64,000 nt of DNA from Bradyrhizobium sp. ISRA430 (GCF_029909975.1 NZ_CP094516.1:992001-1056000), one strand, 5' to 3'; positions 26,156 through 38,293 are shown, numbered from the stretch's first letter. Translations and numbers: made by a program. The notes: a model not told the origin generated them from the letters alone.

Positions 26156-26159
26156 GAGG

Positions 26160-26268
26160 CGGATGTCCCGTAGCCCGCATGAGCGAAGCGACATGCGGGG
26201 GCCGCTTTCATCCATGGACGGCCCCGGATATCGCTACGCTCATCCGGGCTACGGCACCGGACCCAACG
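26160..26268. repeat. Short interspersed repeat (CGTAGCCCG...CGGGCTACGG type)
   Basis: Inverted repeat with outer ends CGTAGCCCGCATGAGCGAAG and CGCTACGCTCATCCGGGCTACGG, with CATGCGGG/CCGGATAT inner parts. It lies between convergent YncE-like and HAD genes. It may act as a transcription barrier. Confidence 0.6.
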
Positions 26269-26908
26269 CGCGCGCAATCTCATCCATCCGCTCGAACGTG
26301 TGGTCCGGTTTCTGCGCCCGCAACGCCGCCGGCGCCGCGTAGCCCCAGCACACGGCGCCGCAGGCAATGCCGACAGCCCGCGCCGCTTCGATGTCGCGGA
26401 CCTCGTCTCCGATGGAGATCACACGGCTTCGCTCCGCGCCGGCGCGGCGGATGACACGGCGGAATTTCGCGGGCTTGCCGAACAGCGATGCGGCGCAGTC
26501 GAAATGCGAGAACAGGGCCGCGGCATCGCCGAGCTTTTCGCGCGCATTGGCTTCGCTGTCAGAGGTCACCAGCGCGAGCTGCACGCCGCTCTGCGACAGC
26601 GCCTCCAGCATCGCCTCGACGCCCGCAAACAGCGAAATCTCCGCCGCCGCCTCCGCCTTCAACCGCCGCGCATGCCGCGCGATCGCCGGCAGCTTCCACA
26701 GCGGCACCTCGAGGCGCGTGAGGATCTCGCGCGTCGACGCATGCCGTAGCCCCTCGACCTCCTCATCTGCGACGCGCCGAAAGCCGAAGCGATCGGCAAC
26801 ATCGTTGACTCTGAGGTGACCATAGCCCTCGATTGCGGTGCGCAGGAACCACGGAAAGCTGTCGGCCAGCGTGCCGTCGAGATCGAAGATGGCGAGGGAG
26901 TAGGGCAT
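26249..26908 (-). CDS. HAD-superfamily phosphatase (Gph-like)
   Basis: 219 residues starting at MPYSLAIFDLDGTLADSFPW, which places the HAD nucleophile motif DLDGTLADS at the N terminus. Motif II is VQLALVTSDSE, motif III is FGKPAKFRRV and motif IV is ISIGDEVRDIEAARAVG. The cap is the helical C1 type, as in phosphoglycolate phosphatase. The substrate is not defined. The longer frame up to 27025 overlaps the toxin-antitoxin promoter and lacks a ribosome site. Confidence 0.88.
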   Translation of the reverse strand: MPYSLAIFDLDGTLADSFPWFLRTAIEGYGHLRVNDVADRFGFRRVADEEVEGLRHASTREILTRLEVPLWKLPAIARHARRLKAEAAAEISLFAGVEAMLEALSQSGVQLALVTSDSEANAREKLGDAAALFSHFDCAASLFGKPAKFRRVIRRAGAERSRVISIGDEVRDIEAARAVGIACGAVCWGYAAPAALRAQKPDHTFERMDEIARALGPVP

Positions 26909-26957
26909 TGCGGGAGAGGTGCCGGGCGGATCGAGCAACATGCTCGCTGGCGACGCA

Positions 26958-26986
26958 CTGACAGATGCTATCTGAGATGCTATATT
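26958..26986 (+). promoter_or_regulatory. Promoter with direct-repeat operator for the DUF433/DUF5615 pair
   Basis: A -35-like CTGACA (26958-26963), a 17-nt spacer and a -10 TATATT (26981-26986) lie 20 nt before the antitoxin ATG. The spacer is filled by a direct repeat AGATGCTAT at 26963-26971 and 26975-26983 (12-bp period). Autorepression by the antitoxin or the complex is inference from the position. Confidence 0.6.
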
Positions 26987-27006
26987 GACCTCCACAGAGG
27001 TGACAG

Positions 27007-27234
27007 ATGTCGGAGCTACTGGCAAGGATTACGGTCGACCCGGAACGCATGCATGGACGCCCCTGTATTCGCGATCTGCGCATCACAGTTGCCGACGTTC
27101 TGGGATTGCTGTCCGCCGGGCAGTCGCGCGAGAGCATTCTCGAGGATTATCCGTATCTGGAGGAGGCCGACATTGACGCGGTGCTCGCCTATGCTGCCCG
27201 TCAAGTCGATCACCCGATCATAGCGGCCAAATAG
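27007..27234 (+). CDS. DUF433 antitoxin
   Basis: 75 residues of the DUF433 family: ELLARITVDPERMHGRPCIRDLRITVADVLGLLSAGQSRESILEDYPYLEEADI has the complete family core with G-x-P-x-I-R and the helix-turn-helix. DUF433 proteins are usual antitoxins for PIN-like DUF5615 toxins. Ribosome site AGAGG at 26996-27000. The toxin gene starts one base after its stop. Confidence 0.93.
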   Translation: MSELLARITVDPERMHGRPCIRDLRITVADVLGLLSAGQSRESILEDYPYLEEADIDAVLAYAARQVDHPIIAAK

Positions 27235-27235
27235 C

Positions 27236-27571
27236 TTGCTTTACCTGATCGACGCTCAGCTTCCACCCGCACTCGCGGATGCCATGCGTCGAGCAGGATT
27301 CGAGGCGGCTCATGTCGTCGAGTTCGGGATGGCAACCGCGACCGACGGAGCGATTTGGAACGAAGCCATTTCTCGATCAGCCATTCTCGTGACCAAGGAT
27401 CGCGATTTCTCGCTGCTTCGCGCTGCAAAGAGGCAGGGGCCGATCGTGCTGTGGGTCCGCGTCGGCAATATCGACAATCGCGCGCTAGTTCGTCAGTTTC
27501 TGAGTGCCATGCCGCAAATTGTCGAAGCCGTTGCGCGGGGCGAGGCAGTCATTGAATTCGTTGGCAGCTAG
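27236..27571 (+). CDS. DUF5615 PIN-like toxin
   Basis: 111 residues, TTG start. The fold is PIN-like with the conserved D-AQLPPALA at the start (YLIDAQLPP), SRSAILVTKDRDF in the middle (acidic metal ligands) and VGNIDNRALVRQF near the end. It belongs to the group annotated as putative nuclease VapC-like (Mut7-C related) partners of DUF433. The 1-nt gap from the antitoxin and the TTG start suggest translational coupling. Target RNA is unknown. Confidence 0.9.
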   Translation: MLYLIDAQLPPALADAMRRAGFEAAHVVEFGMATATDGAIWNEAISRSAILVTKDRDFSLLRAAKRQGPIVLWVRVGNIDNRALVRQFLSAMPQIVEAVARGEAVIEFVGS

Positions 27572-27810
27572 CGGCGGCCGTTACGAGCGTGGGCGTCGCT
27601 GACATTCGCCAGCTTTAAGCACCGCCATTGCGGCAATGGGCTGCTGCTCTCGCCGAACTGCCAGGCCAGCACCGCTTCCGCGCCGCGTTTCCTGGTGCCT
27701 GTGATATACGCGCAGCGATAGCGGCCCTCGTAGACGCAAAGCACCTGCTGCTCGAGAATGGCGTCACAAAGGAGCAGGTAGTTTGCGCAGAGCATCGCCG
27801 GCACCCCCAC
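27568..27810 (-). CDS. Small conserved hypothetical protein (YxxLCDxILExxVL type)
   Basis: 80 residues from the first start, or 75 from MLCANYLLL. The layout, YLLLCDAILEQQVLCVYEGRYRCAYI ... GAEAVLAWQFGESSSPLPQWRCLKLANV, resembles a family of 70-80 residue proteins common in Bradyrhizobium with a small beta-barrel look, possibly WYL/SH3-like. No function is known. Its end overlaps the toxin stop codon by 4 nt in convergent orientation. No clear ribosome site is seen, so confidence is moderate. Confidence 0.6.
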   Translation of the reverse strand: MGVPAMLCANYLLLCDAILEQQVLCVYEGRYRCAYITGTRKRGAEAVLAWQFGESSSPLPQWRCLKLANVSDAHARNGRR

Positions 27811-27847
27811 CAGAGGTGCGATCCCCCAATACCATCAGAGCCGGGAA

Positions 27848-30823
<2,976 letters not shown>

Positions 30824-31125
30824 CCTGGTGGTCCCCAAGAACCGAAAACAAGAACCCAAACCCAACGGGAAAATCCCAAAGGCGCGCGGCCGCGCCAGCG
30901 TTCAGGCGCGCGCGTTGCCGGGAACCGGGATCGGCGCCGATGGGTATGTCAGCGAACGTAGGAAGAACGAGGGCGGATTTCCAGTGCGAGTTGCGAATCG
31001 TCAACGGATTGTTGGTGCGCTGGCGGCACGTGGCAGTAGCAACGCTCGGTAGCGGCTGTCGGCGCTTCGTTCGCAGTCGAATACGGATCGTGTGATCGGC
31101 GCCTGAGCAGGATGCGCGCGAAAAC
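30824..31125. other. uvrA upstream region
   Basis: This stretch carries the SOS box (30954-30968) and must contain the uvrA promoter on the minus strand. Apart from that box and the terminator of the outer-membrane gene at its right edge, I see no coding or repeated sequence. Confidence 0.6.
30954..30968 (-). promoter_or_regulatory. SOS (LexA) box upstream of uvrA
   Basis: On the minus strand it reads GTTC-TTCCTAC-GTTC, which fits exactly the alphaproteobacterial LexA direct repeat GTTC-N7-GTTC. It lies 131 nt upstream of the uvrA start codon. A matching box precedes ssb at 33151-33165. Confidence 0.8.
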
Positions 31126-31126
31126 A

Positions 31127-31152
31127 AAAAGGCCGGCGCAAGGCCGGCCTCT
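31127..31152 (-). terminator. Intrinsic terminator of the first outer-membrane barrel gene
   Basis: Minus strand: GGCCGGC-CTTGC-GCCGGCC followed by TTTTTG. The same hairpin sequence with one base change ends the second barrel gene at about 32058-32082. Confidence 0.88.
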
Positions 31153-31179
31153 CATAGCGCGATGGCGCTGGGGCGAAGC

Positions 31180-31881
31180 TTAGTACTTCGCGACCACCGG
31201 GGCGCCGAAGTGATAGTTCACGCCGACCTGCACGGTGTGGAAGTTGAGCGTGCCCGAGGGCAGGGCGCCGGAGAAATAGGTCTCGCCGGCGAGGCTGCGA
31301 TAGAGATACTCGCCCTTGACCGACCACTGCGGCGCGAAGAACGCTTCGACGCCGGCGCCGACGGTCCAGCCGGAGTGCCACTTGCTGTCCGACGCGGTGA
31401 TGCCGAGTGCGGAGAGGCTGATCTTGTTGTCGATCCAGGCATAGCCGCCGGTGCCGTAGAACAGGACCTGGTTGACCGCCCAGCCGATGCGGCCGCGCAC
31501 GGTGCCCATCGCATCGGTCTTCGAGCTCGCCGTTGCGGTCGCAACACCGAAGCCGGGGACGACGGTGGCGCCGGTCACCGAAGCGCTGACGTCAGCCCAG
31601 GCGCCGTCGGCTTCGAGGCCGAACACGACGTTGCCGGCCTGCCAGTTGTAGCCGGCCGTGCCGCCGACAAAGCCGCCCTTCATCTTCGGGTCGGTCGAGG
31701 AATTTTCCCACGCGCCGCCACCGACGATACCGAGGTAGAAGCCGGTCCAGTTGTAGACCGCGGCCGGAGCGATCGGAGCCTTGGTGTAGTGGCGGGCTGC
31801 GAGATCGGCAGCCGTGGCGGGAGCAAATGCGCTCAGTGCGAACAAACAGGCCGAAGCCAACAAAACCTTCTTCATCTTCAA
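31180..31881 (-). CDS. Outer-membrane beta-barrel protein (Omp25/RopB-like), copy 1
   Basis: 233 residues. The signal peptide ends FAPATAADLAAR, followed by the typical rhizobial start AARHYTKAP and YNWTGFYLGIVGGG. Alternating strands then lead to a C-terminal barrel strand GVNYHFGAPVVAKY that ends in an aromatic residue-rich segment. Such eight-stranded barrels are abundant surface proteins in rhizobia. It is the paralogue of the next gene (same start, same end motif and same terminator). No operon partner. Confidence 0.92.
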   Translation of the reverse strand: MKMKKVLLASACLFALSAFAPATAADLAARHYTKAPIAPAAVYNWTGFYLGIVGGGAWENSSTDPKMKGGFVGGTAGYNWQAGNVVFGLEADGAWADVSASVTGATVVPGFGVATATASSKTDAMGTVRGRIGWAVNQVLFYGTGGYAWIDNKISLSALGITASDSKWHSGWTVGAGVEAFFAPQWSVKGEYLYRSLAGETYFSGALPSGTLNFHTVQVGVNYHFGAPVVAKY

Positions 31882-32057
31882 TTCAGTCCCAGTCCCGGTT
31901 TCTGTTTTTGCCTTCCGTGCGAAAGGAAGGACATCGGACGCTCTCGTCCAACTGCGGCCGGCTTACACCAGCGAAGCTGGAAGTTGTGTACCCCAAAAGT
32001 CACAACAGGTCAGAAAACGGGCTGCATTGCTGACCTATTGTTCAGCAGCGCGCAGCA

Positions 32058-32084
32058 AAAAGGCCGGCGCGAGGCCGGCCTTGA
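32058..32084 (-). terminator. Intrinsic terminator of the second outer-membrane barrel gene
   Basis: Minus strand: GGCCGGC-CTCGC-GCCGGCC followed by TTTTTG, 26 nt after the stop codon. It nearly duplicates the hairpin of copy 1. Confidence 0.85.
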
Positions 32085-32109
32085 AGCACCGATCGATATC
32101 CGGGTGATA

Positions 32110-32871
32110 TCAGTACTTTGCGATCACCGGGCCACCCCAGCGATAGTTCACGCGGACGAGCCCCATATCGACATCCTGGCTGATGCGCTCGGTTTGCACG
32201 AAGACGCCACCGAGGGAGAAGTCGTTGTTGCGGTGTCCCAGGAAGATATGATCGTACTCGACGCCGACCGACCAGTTGGGCGCGAAGCCGAACTCCAGGC
32301 CAGCGCCGACGGTGCCGCCCCAGCGGGTCTCGCGAGCCGAGCCGAAGACGGTGCCTGCGCCTACAAAGCCTGGCGCTGTGATCAGGTCGTACCTGTCTCC
32401 GACCACCGCACCGCCGCCCTTCACGTAGAAGAGGACGTTGTTCCAAGCGTAACCAACCTGTCCCGTGATCAGGCCGAAAGCGTCGATCCGGGTGCGGTTC
32501 TGCTGGAAAGGCGCGCTGGGGCTGATGTTGTCGCCCTTGAAGTCAGCCCAGTTGCCCTGACCCTCGACACCGAACACCCAGTTGGCCGACTGCCAGCGAT
32601 AGCCGATCTGGCCACCGACAGTGCCCCCGGTCGCGTCGTGGCAACCGTCGCCCACCAGCGTGCCGGTTACCGGTGTCACAAAGTCCCAGCACTTGTGGCT
32701 GGTGCCGCCACCGCCGTTGATGCCGATGTAGAAGCCGCTCCAGTCGTAGACCGCGGCCACCGCAGGCGGCGGAGCCTTGGTGTACGGACGCGCGGCGAGG
32801 TCCGCAGCGCTCGCGGGAGCTGACAGGCTCAGTGCCACAGCTCCGATTGCACCCACCCAAATCTTATTCAT
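32110..32871 (-). CDS. Outer-membrane beta-barrel protein (Omp25/RopB-like), copy 2
   Basis: 253 residues with signal peptide ending SAPASAADLAAR and start AARPYTKAPPP, YDWSGFYIGINGGGG and a C-terminal strand LVRVNYRWGGPVIAKY. It contains two Cys (KCWDF, GDGCHD) that could form a loop disulfide, absent in copy 1. Both genes lie between uvrA and ssb, which are commonly close neighbours in this group; the pair was probably inserted there. The function is surface exposure or envelope stability, by family. Confidence 0.92.
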   Translation of the reverse strand: MNKIWVGAIGAVALSLSAPASAADLAARPYTKAPPPAVAAVYDWSGFYIGINGGGGTSHKCWDFVTPVTGTLVGDGCHDATGGTVGGQIGYRWQSANWVFGVEGQGNWADFKGDNISPSAPFQQNRTRIDAFGLITGQVGYAWNNVLFYVKGGGAVVGDRYDLITAPGFVGAGTVFGSARETRWGGTVGAGLEFGFAPNWSVGVEYDHIFLGHRNNDFSLGGVFVQTERISQDVDMGLVRVNYRWGGPVIAKY

Positions 32872-33327
32872 TGCAGTCTCCCCAGTTTCGCCCGCTTCTC
32901 GAAATCCCCGAAGCGGTCAATTAGGCGCGACGCCCATATGAACTAATTCCGAGGCAACCCTAGCTTAATGTCGCACCTGAGTCCGTCTCCGAAATGCAAC
33001 AGACGCAGACGAACGACAGAGCCGGTAAGTTAATGAATGTTAAGTGGTTTCAACCGTTCGCGGGAACCCAAAAAAGTTCCATCTCGGTTTGCCACTTTCT
33101 CGACGCATCCGCGTCATTCAGCCGTCACAGCCTTCCGTTGGTTTCGCCAAGAACAAATCTGGAACAAGGCGACCGCCGATGCTATATGTGGGGATAAGTT
33201 GAGGGGTGGCGGGCTGATCGGCGGCTGCAAGCGCCTTGCGAGCGTATAGGGTCCTCCCAACGGGCGAATGGCGCGGCAACGCGCGGCCTTTTTCGAAATT
33301 CAGTGACGTTTGGAGTGGAGAGCGGCG
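32872..33327. other. Intergenic region between barrel gene and ssb
   Basis: 456 nt without a gene. It carries the minus-strand promoter of the barrel gene and the ssb promoter, with an SOS box at 33151-33165. A short imperfect palindrome GTTCGCGGGAAC lies at about 33056-33067. Nothing else stands out. Confidence 0.6.
33151..33165 (+). promoter_or_regulatory. SOS (LexA) box upstream of ssb
   Basis: Sequence GAAC-AAATCTG-GAAC, the complement of GTTC-N7-GTTC, 163 nt before the ssb start codon. A TATATG that could act as -10 lies at 33183-33188, downstream of the box. Confidence 0.78.
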
Positions 33328-33819
33328 ATGGCGGGAAGCATCAACAAGGTCATTCTGGTCGGAAATCTCGGCAAGGATCCGGAAATCCGCCGCACCCAGG
33401 ACGGGCGACCGATCGCAAATCTGTCGATCGCGACCTCGGAAACCTGGCGGGACAAGGCGACCGGCGAGCGCAAGGAAAAGACCGAGTGGCACCGCGTGGT
33501 GATCTTCAACGAGGGGCTCGCCAAGGTCGCCGAACAGTACCTGAAGAAGGGCTCGAAGGTTTACGTCGAGGGCGCGCTCCAGACCCGCAAATGGACCGAT
33601 CAGAGCGGGGTGGAGAAATACTCCACCGAAGTCGTGCTCCAGGGCTTCAACTCGAACCTCACCATGCTCGACGGCCGTGGCGGCGGAGGAGGCGGCAACT
33701 TCGGCGAGGAGCCGGGCGGCGACTTCGGCTCCAGCGGTCCGGTCAGCAGCGCTCCGCGCCGTCCTGTGGCCGCTGGCGGCGGTCGCAACAGCGACATGGA
33801 TGACGACATCCCGTTCTGA
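33328..33819 (+). CDS. ssb: Single-stranded DNA-binding protein
   Basis: 163 residues: OB fold (residues 1-110, [38 protein letters not shown]), a Gly/Ser/Pro-rich flexible linker, and the acidic C-terminal tip MDDDIPF that recruits repair and replication partners. The start at 33328 is preceded by GGAGAGCGGCG; an ATG 18 nt upstream in frame is not conserved. It binds single-stranded DNA as a tetramer. SOS control is expected from the upstream box. Confidence 0.96.
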   Translation: MAGSINKVILVGNLGKDPEIRRTQDGRPIANLSIATSETWRDKATGERKEKTEWHRVVIFNEGLAKVAEQYLKKGSKVYVEGALQTRKWTDQSGVEKYSTEVVLQGFNSNLTMLDGRGGGGGGNFGEEPGGDFGSSGPVSSAPRRPVAAGGGRNSDMDDDIPF

Positions 33820-34030
33820 GGCCGCGAGGGCGCAGGGTACCTCGCATCTTGGATCCCGCTAACTCGCGTAAAGCGGCAAAATTCCTTACCAATCGTCGGA
33901 TAGGGCTTGGCATTTCCGGCCTTGCTTCAGATTGCGCCTGAGCTTTTGACGGGGCGCGATGTGAATGGTATTAACTTGATGTTAATTCTATTCACATTGC
34001 CGTTTCCGCCGCTCTGGAGGTCGCCCGCCC

Positions 34031-34429
34031 ATGAGCCTCGCGCCACTGCTTGAGGCCGCGCCGGCCATTCCGCTGCATGCCTTCGCGGCCATGGCCGCGT
34101 TCGGGCTTGGCCTCGTTCAGTTCGCGGCGCCCAAGGGCACGCTGCCGCATCGGACGATCGGCTGGATCTGGGTCGTCCTGATGGTCGTCGTGGCCGCGTC
34201 GTCATTCTGGATCCACCAGATCCGGCTGGTTGGCCCGTTCAGCCCGATCCATCTCCTGTCGATCTTCACGCTGGTGGTGCTGCCACTGGCGGTGTGGCGC
34301 GCCCATACTCATCGCGTCGCCGATCATCGCCGGATGATGATCTTCATCTTTACCGGCGCGCTGGTGGTGGCGGGCCTGTTCACGCTGGTGCCCGGACGCA
34401 TCATGCACCGTGTGATTTTCGGCGCTTGA
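34031..34429 (+). CDS. DUF2306 family membrane protein
   Basis: 132 residues with four predicted transmembrane helices: HAFAAMAAFGLGLVQF, IWVVLMVVVAASSFWI, HLLSIFTLVVLPLAV and MIFIFTGALVVAGLF. The motif GTLPHRTIGWIWV between helices 1 and 2 and HRRMMIFIFTGAL are typical of the DUF2306/YozB-like families, which resemble heme-binding membrane proteins. Function is not known. Ribosome site TCTGGAGG at 34012-34019. Confidence 0.85.
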   Translation: MSLAPLLEAAPAIPLHAFAAMAAFGLGLVQFAAPKGTLPHRTIGWIWVVLMVVVAASSFWIHQIRLVGPFSPIHLLSIFTLVVLPLAVWRAHTHRVADHRRMMIFIFTGALVVAGLFTLVPGRIMHRVIFGA

Positions 34430-34598
34430 GGAGTGGTTTCCGGCGGCACGTTCCGGCGGTTCCGGCGGCAGTGCTATAGAGCGCGTAAGTCGTTGGAAAA
34501 ATAAGCGGAAAAAGCGCTTCCTGGGGGCCTTGCGAGGGTGGTTATCACGCGCTCGATGCGCTATATGATTCCCAGACAAAACCTCACCGGATTTCCCC

Positions 34599-37340
34599 TT
34601 GGCTGACGACGACAACAAGCCCGGCGACCAGCCGGCGCAACCCTCGGACATTCGCCCCGTTTCCATCTACGAGGAGATGAAGAAGTCCTATCTCGATTAC
34701 GCGATGAGCGTGATCGTGGCGCGTGCGCTGCCCGATGCGCGCGACGGGTTGAAGCCGGTGCATCGCCGCATCCTGTTCGCGATGAACAATCGCGGCGATA
34801 CTCCGGACAAGAAGCATAAGAAGTCCGCCGGTGCCGTCGGCGAGGTCATGGGTAAATACCACCCGCATGGCGACCAGGCGATCTACGACGCGCTGGTACG
34901 CATGGCGCAGGACTTCTCGATGCGCGCGCCGCTGATCGACGGGCAGGGCAATTTCGGCTCCGTCGACGGCGATCCGCCGGCGGCCATGCGTTACACCGAG
35001 TCCCGCCTGACCAAGATCGCGCTGAAGCTGCTCGAGGACATCGACGACGATACCGTCGATTTCCAGGACAACTATGACGGTTCCGAGAAAGAGCCGGTGG
35101 TGCTGCCGGCCAGGTTCCCGAACCTGCTGGTCAACGGTGCCGGCGGCATCGCGGTCGGCATGGCCACCAACATCCCACCGCACAATCTGGGCGAGGTGAT
35201 CGACGCTTGCGTGGCGCTGATCGACAATCCGTCGCTTACCATCGACGAGCTCAACAACATCATCCCGGGTCCGGATTTCCCGACCGGCGGCATCATTCTC
35301 GGACGCCAGGGCATCCGCAGCGCATATCATCTTGGCCGCGGCTCCATCGTGATGCGCGGCAAGGTCGAGTTCGAGACGATCCGCAAGGAGCGCGAGGCGA
35401 TCGTCATCACCGAGATTCCGTATCAGGTGAACAAGGCGACAATGGTGGAGCGCATCGCCGAGCTCTACAAGGAAAAGAAGATCGAGGGCATTTCCGACCT
35501 GCGCGACGAGTCCGACCGCGACGGCTACCGCGTCGTCGTCGAGCTCAAGCGCGATGCCATGCCCGACGTGGTGCTGAACCAGCTCTATAAGTTCACGCCG
35601 CTGCAGACCTCTTTCGGCGTCAACGCCGTCGCGCTCGACTCCGGCCGTCCGCAGACGATGAACCTGAAGGACATGCTGACGATCTTCGTCGGCTTCCGCG
35701 AGCAGGTCGTGACGCGCCGGACCAAATACAAGCTGCGCAAGGCGCGCGAAAGGGCGCACGAGCAGGTCGGCCTTGCGATTGCGGTCGCCAATATCGACGA
35801 GATCATCCGTGTGATCCGGACCTCGCCCACGCCGGCTGCCGCGCGCGAGACGCTGATGACGCGCGACTGGCCCGCGCGGGACGTCGAGGACATCATCACG
35901 CTGATCGACGATCCCCGTCACCGCATCAACGCGGACGGTACGATCCGCTTGTCGATGGAGCAGGCCAGGGCGATTCTGGAACTGCGCCTCGCGCGCCTCA
36001 CCGCACTTGGCCGCGACGAGATCGGCGACGAGCTGTCCAAGCTCGCCGGTGAGATCGGCGACTACCTCGACATCCTGCGCTCGCGCGCCCGCATCCTCGA
36101 CATCATCAAGGCTGAGCTTGCCGAGGTGAAGGCGGAGTTCGCCACGCCGCGCCGCACCGTGATCATGGAGCAGGAAGGCGAGGTCGAGGACGAGGACCTG
36201 ATCCAGCGCGAGGACATGGTCGTCACGGTCTCACACGCCGGCTACGTCAAGCGCGTGCCGCTGTCGGCCTATCGGGCGCAGCGCCGCGGCGGCAAGGGCC
36301 GCGCCGGCATGCAGACCCGCGACGAGGATTTCGTCAGCCGCCTGTTCGTGGCCTCCACGCATACGCCCGTGCTGTTCTTCTCCTCGCGCGGCCAGGTCTA
36401 CAAGGAGAAGGTCTGGCGCCTGCCGATGGCGGCTCCGAATGCGCGCGGCAAGGCGCTGATCAACATCCTGCCGCTGGAGCAGGGCGAGCGCATCACCACC
36501 ATCATGCCGCTGCCGGAGGATGAATCCACCTGGGGGCAGCTCGACGTGATGTTCGCCACCACCGGCGGCAACGTCCGGCGCAACAAGCTGTCCGACTTCG
36601 TCGACGTGCGCCGCTCCGGCATCATCGCCATGAAGCTGGAGGAGGGCGAAGCGATCGTCGACGTGCAGATCTGCACCGAGCGCGACGACGTGCTGCTCAC
36701 CGCCGCCGGCGGCCAGTGCATCCGTTTCCCCGTCACCGACGTGCGCGTGTTCACCGGGCGCACCTCGATGGGCGTGCGCGGCATTGCGCTCGCCGGCGGC
36801 GACAAGGTCATCTCGCTGGCGATCCTGCGCCATGTCGAGACCACCTCGGACGAGCGCTCGGCTTACCTGAAGATGCGCCGCGCGGTGGCCGGTGAAAGCG
36901 CCGCCGAGGAGACGGCGGATGCCGAGGCCGAGGAGACGTCCGGCAGCTTCCAGCTTCCGCAGGAACGCTATGTCGAGATGTCGGCGCAGGAGCAGGTCGT
37001 GCTCACAGTGTCCGTCAACGGCTATGGCAAGCGGACCTCGTCCTACGAGTACCGCACCACGGGCCGCGGCGGCAAAGGCATCGTCGCGATGAGCGTCAAT
37101 AACCGCAACGGCAATCTGGTGGCGTCCTTCCCGGTGGAAGAGGCCGACCAGATCATGCTGGTCACCGACAAGGGCCAGCTCATCCGCTGCCCGGTCGAGG
37201 GCATTCGCATCGCCGGGCGCTCGACGCAGGGCGTGATCGTGTTCGACACCGCCGAGGACGAGCACGTGGTCTCGGTCGAGCACATCACGGAAGAGACCGA
37301 GAACGGCAACGGCGAGAACGGGAACGGCAGCGCGGCCTAG
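34599..37340 (+). CDS. gyrA: DNA gyrase subunit A
   Basis: 913 residues, TTG start at 34599. The active-site tyrosine is Y132 in AMRYTESRL. The GyrA box QRRGGKG is at residues 561-567 and the six-bladed C-terminal wrapping domain follows. In the quinolone region [20 protein letters not shown], the position of E. coli Ser83 is Gln (Q93), while Asp87 is kept (D97). A Glu/Ala-rich loop sits between blades around residue 765, and the tail is Asn/Gly-rich. It introduces negative supercoils together with GyrB, which is not in this window. The stop overlaps the convergent hydrolase gene by 4 nt. Confidence 0.97.
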   Translation: MADDDNKPGDQPAQPSDIRPVSIYEEMKKSYLDYAMSVIVARALPDARDGLKPVHRRILFAMNNRGDTPDKKHKKSAGAVGEVMGKYHPHGDQAIYDALVRMAQDFSMRAPLIDGQGNFGSVDGDPPAAMRYTESRLTKIALKLLEDIDDDTVDFQDNYDGSEKEPVVLPARFPNLLVNGAGGIAVGMATNIPPHNLGEVIDACVALIDNPSLTIDELNNIIPGPDFPTGGIILGRQGIRSAYHLGRGSIVMRGKVEFETIRKEREAIVITEIPYQVNKATMVERIAELYKEKKIEGISDLRDESDRDGYRVVVELKRDAMPDVVLNQLYKFTPLQTSFGVNAVALDSGRPQTMNLKDMLTIFVGFREQVVTRRTKYKLRKARERAHEQVGLAIAVANIDEIIRVIRTSPTPAAARETLMTRDWPARDVEDIITLIDDPRHRINADGTIRLSMEQARAILELRLARLTALGRDEIGDELSKLAGEIGDYLDILRSRARILDIIKAELAEVKAEFATPRRTVIMEQEGEVEDEDLIQREDMVVTVSHAGYVKRVPLSAYRAQRRGGKGRAGMQTRDEDFVSRLFVASTHTPVLFFSSRGQVYKEKVWRLPMAAPNARGKALINILPLEQGERITTIMPLPEDESTWGQLDVMFATTGGNVRRNKLSDFVDVRRSGIIAMKLEEGEAIVDVQICTERDDVLLTAAGGQCIRFPVTDVRVFTGRTSMGVRGIALAGGDKVISLAILRHVETTSDERSAYLKMRRAVAGESAAEETADAEAEETSGSFQLPQERYVEMSAQEQVVLTVSVNGYGKRTSSYEYRTTGRGGKGIVAMSVNNRNGNLVASFPVEEADQIMLVTDKGQLIRCPVEGIRIAGRSTQGVIVFDTAEDEHVVSVEHITEETENGNGENGNGSAA

Positions 37341-38266
37341 GCCGGCCGCGAAGCCGGCAAAGTTACCTCGCATCGCAGGTCGGAGATGAATTCTCCGATC
37401 TGCGCGATGGCAGCATGGGCTTCCGGCAGCACGGGGACGAAGAGCTGGAAGACGTGCGGCATGCGCGGCCAGACCTCCAGCCGGCTCCGCGGATTACACT
37501 GTTTCAGCTTGTCGGCCATGCGGACCGCATCATCCCGCAATATCTCGTCGCTGCCGACGTGAATCAGCACCGGCGGAAGCCCGGATGCGTCGCCATAGAG
37601 CGGCGATGCATAGGGGCTACACGCGTAGGCGCCTGCGAGATAGCAGCGCACGAATTCCGGAATATCATGCACATTCAACATCGGATCTGACGCGGCATTC
37701 TCGGTCAACGAGGGCGCGGTGAGCGCAAGATCAGTCCAGGGCGACATGGCAACCGCTGCCGCTGGAAGCGGCTTACGTTCGTCACGCAACCTCATGAGAA
37801 GGCACAGCGCCAATCCTCCACCGGCTGAATCACCCATTACGAACAGTTCGCCGGGGGCGCTCGTTTCGCTGGCGAGCCAGAGAAAGCCCGCCACGGCATC
37901 GTCCAGGGCGGCGGGAAACGGATGTTCGGGTGCAAGGCGATATTCAAGCGCCCAGACCGTCGACCGGGTCGCATTGGCAATGCGCCAGGTGAAGTGGCGA
38001 TAGTAGATCGGTGCGCCCGAGATGTAGGCCCCTCCATGGAGATAGAGCAGGTTGCGCCGCGGTCGCGACGCCGGCGTGGCGATCCGGTGTAGTGTGAGGC
38101 GGCCGGCCCGCACGACGCTCGTCTCGGTGCTGGCTGGCGGATGTGGCACCCATCGCTCCATGCGATGCATTTTCGCCCGCCACGTCCCGACATCGAAAGG
38201 CTGATGGTGGCGTTTCAGGAACATGCGGATGCCGAGGCGCAGCATTTCGGCGCGAAGGGTCATCAT
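37337..38266 (-). CDS. Alpha/beta hydrolase (HSL-family esterase)
   Basis: 309 residues. HSL-type signature: oxyanion motif [11 protein letters not shown], nucleophile [10 protein letters not shown], acid [12 protein letters not shown] and catalytic histidine in [10 protein letters not shown]. It is the last gene of a four-gene minus-strand operon after an acyltransferase and an ABC pair, 27 nt from the ATPase gene. The first two codons are both ATG; the ribosome site AGAGGAGA suits the second (38263). It may deacylate the compound that the operon handles, which is inference from context only. Confidence 0.87.
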   Translation of the reverse strand: MMTLRAEMLRLGIRMFLKRHHQPFDVGTWRAKMHRMERWVPHPPASTETSVVRAGRLTLHRIATPASRPRRNLLYLHGGAYISGAPIYYRHFTWRIANATRSTVWALEYRLAPEHPFPAALDDAVAGFLWLASETSAPGELFVMGDSAGGGLALCLLMRLRDERKPLPAAAVAMSPWTDLALTAPSLTENAASDPMLNVHDIPEFVRCYLAGAYACSPYASPLYGDASGLPPVLIHVGSDEILRDDAVRMADKLKQCNPRSRLEVWPRMPHVFQLFVPVLPEAHAAIAQIGEFISDLRCEVTLPASRPA

Positions 38267-38293
38267 TCTCCTCTTGCTTCATCCGCACGGACC

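Noticed and set aside
30839-30855. Second GAAC pair near uvrA
   Set aside because: The spacing is nine bases instead of seven, so it is not a LexA box.
31162-32823. 553-codon plus-strand open frame over both outer-membrane genes
   Set aside because: Antisense to two genes with signal peptides and terminators; no motif.
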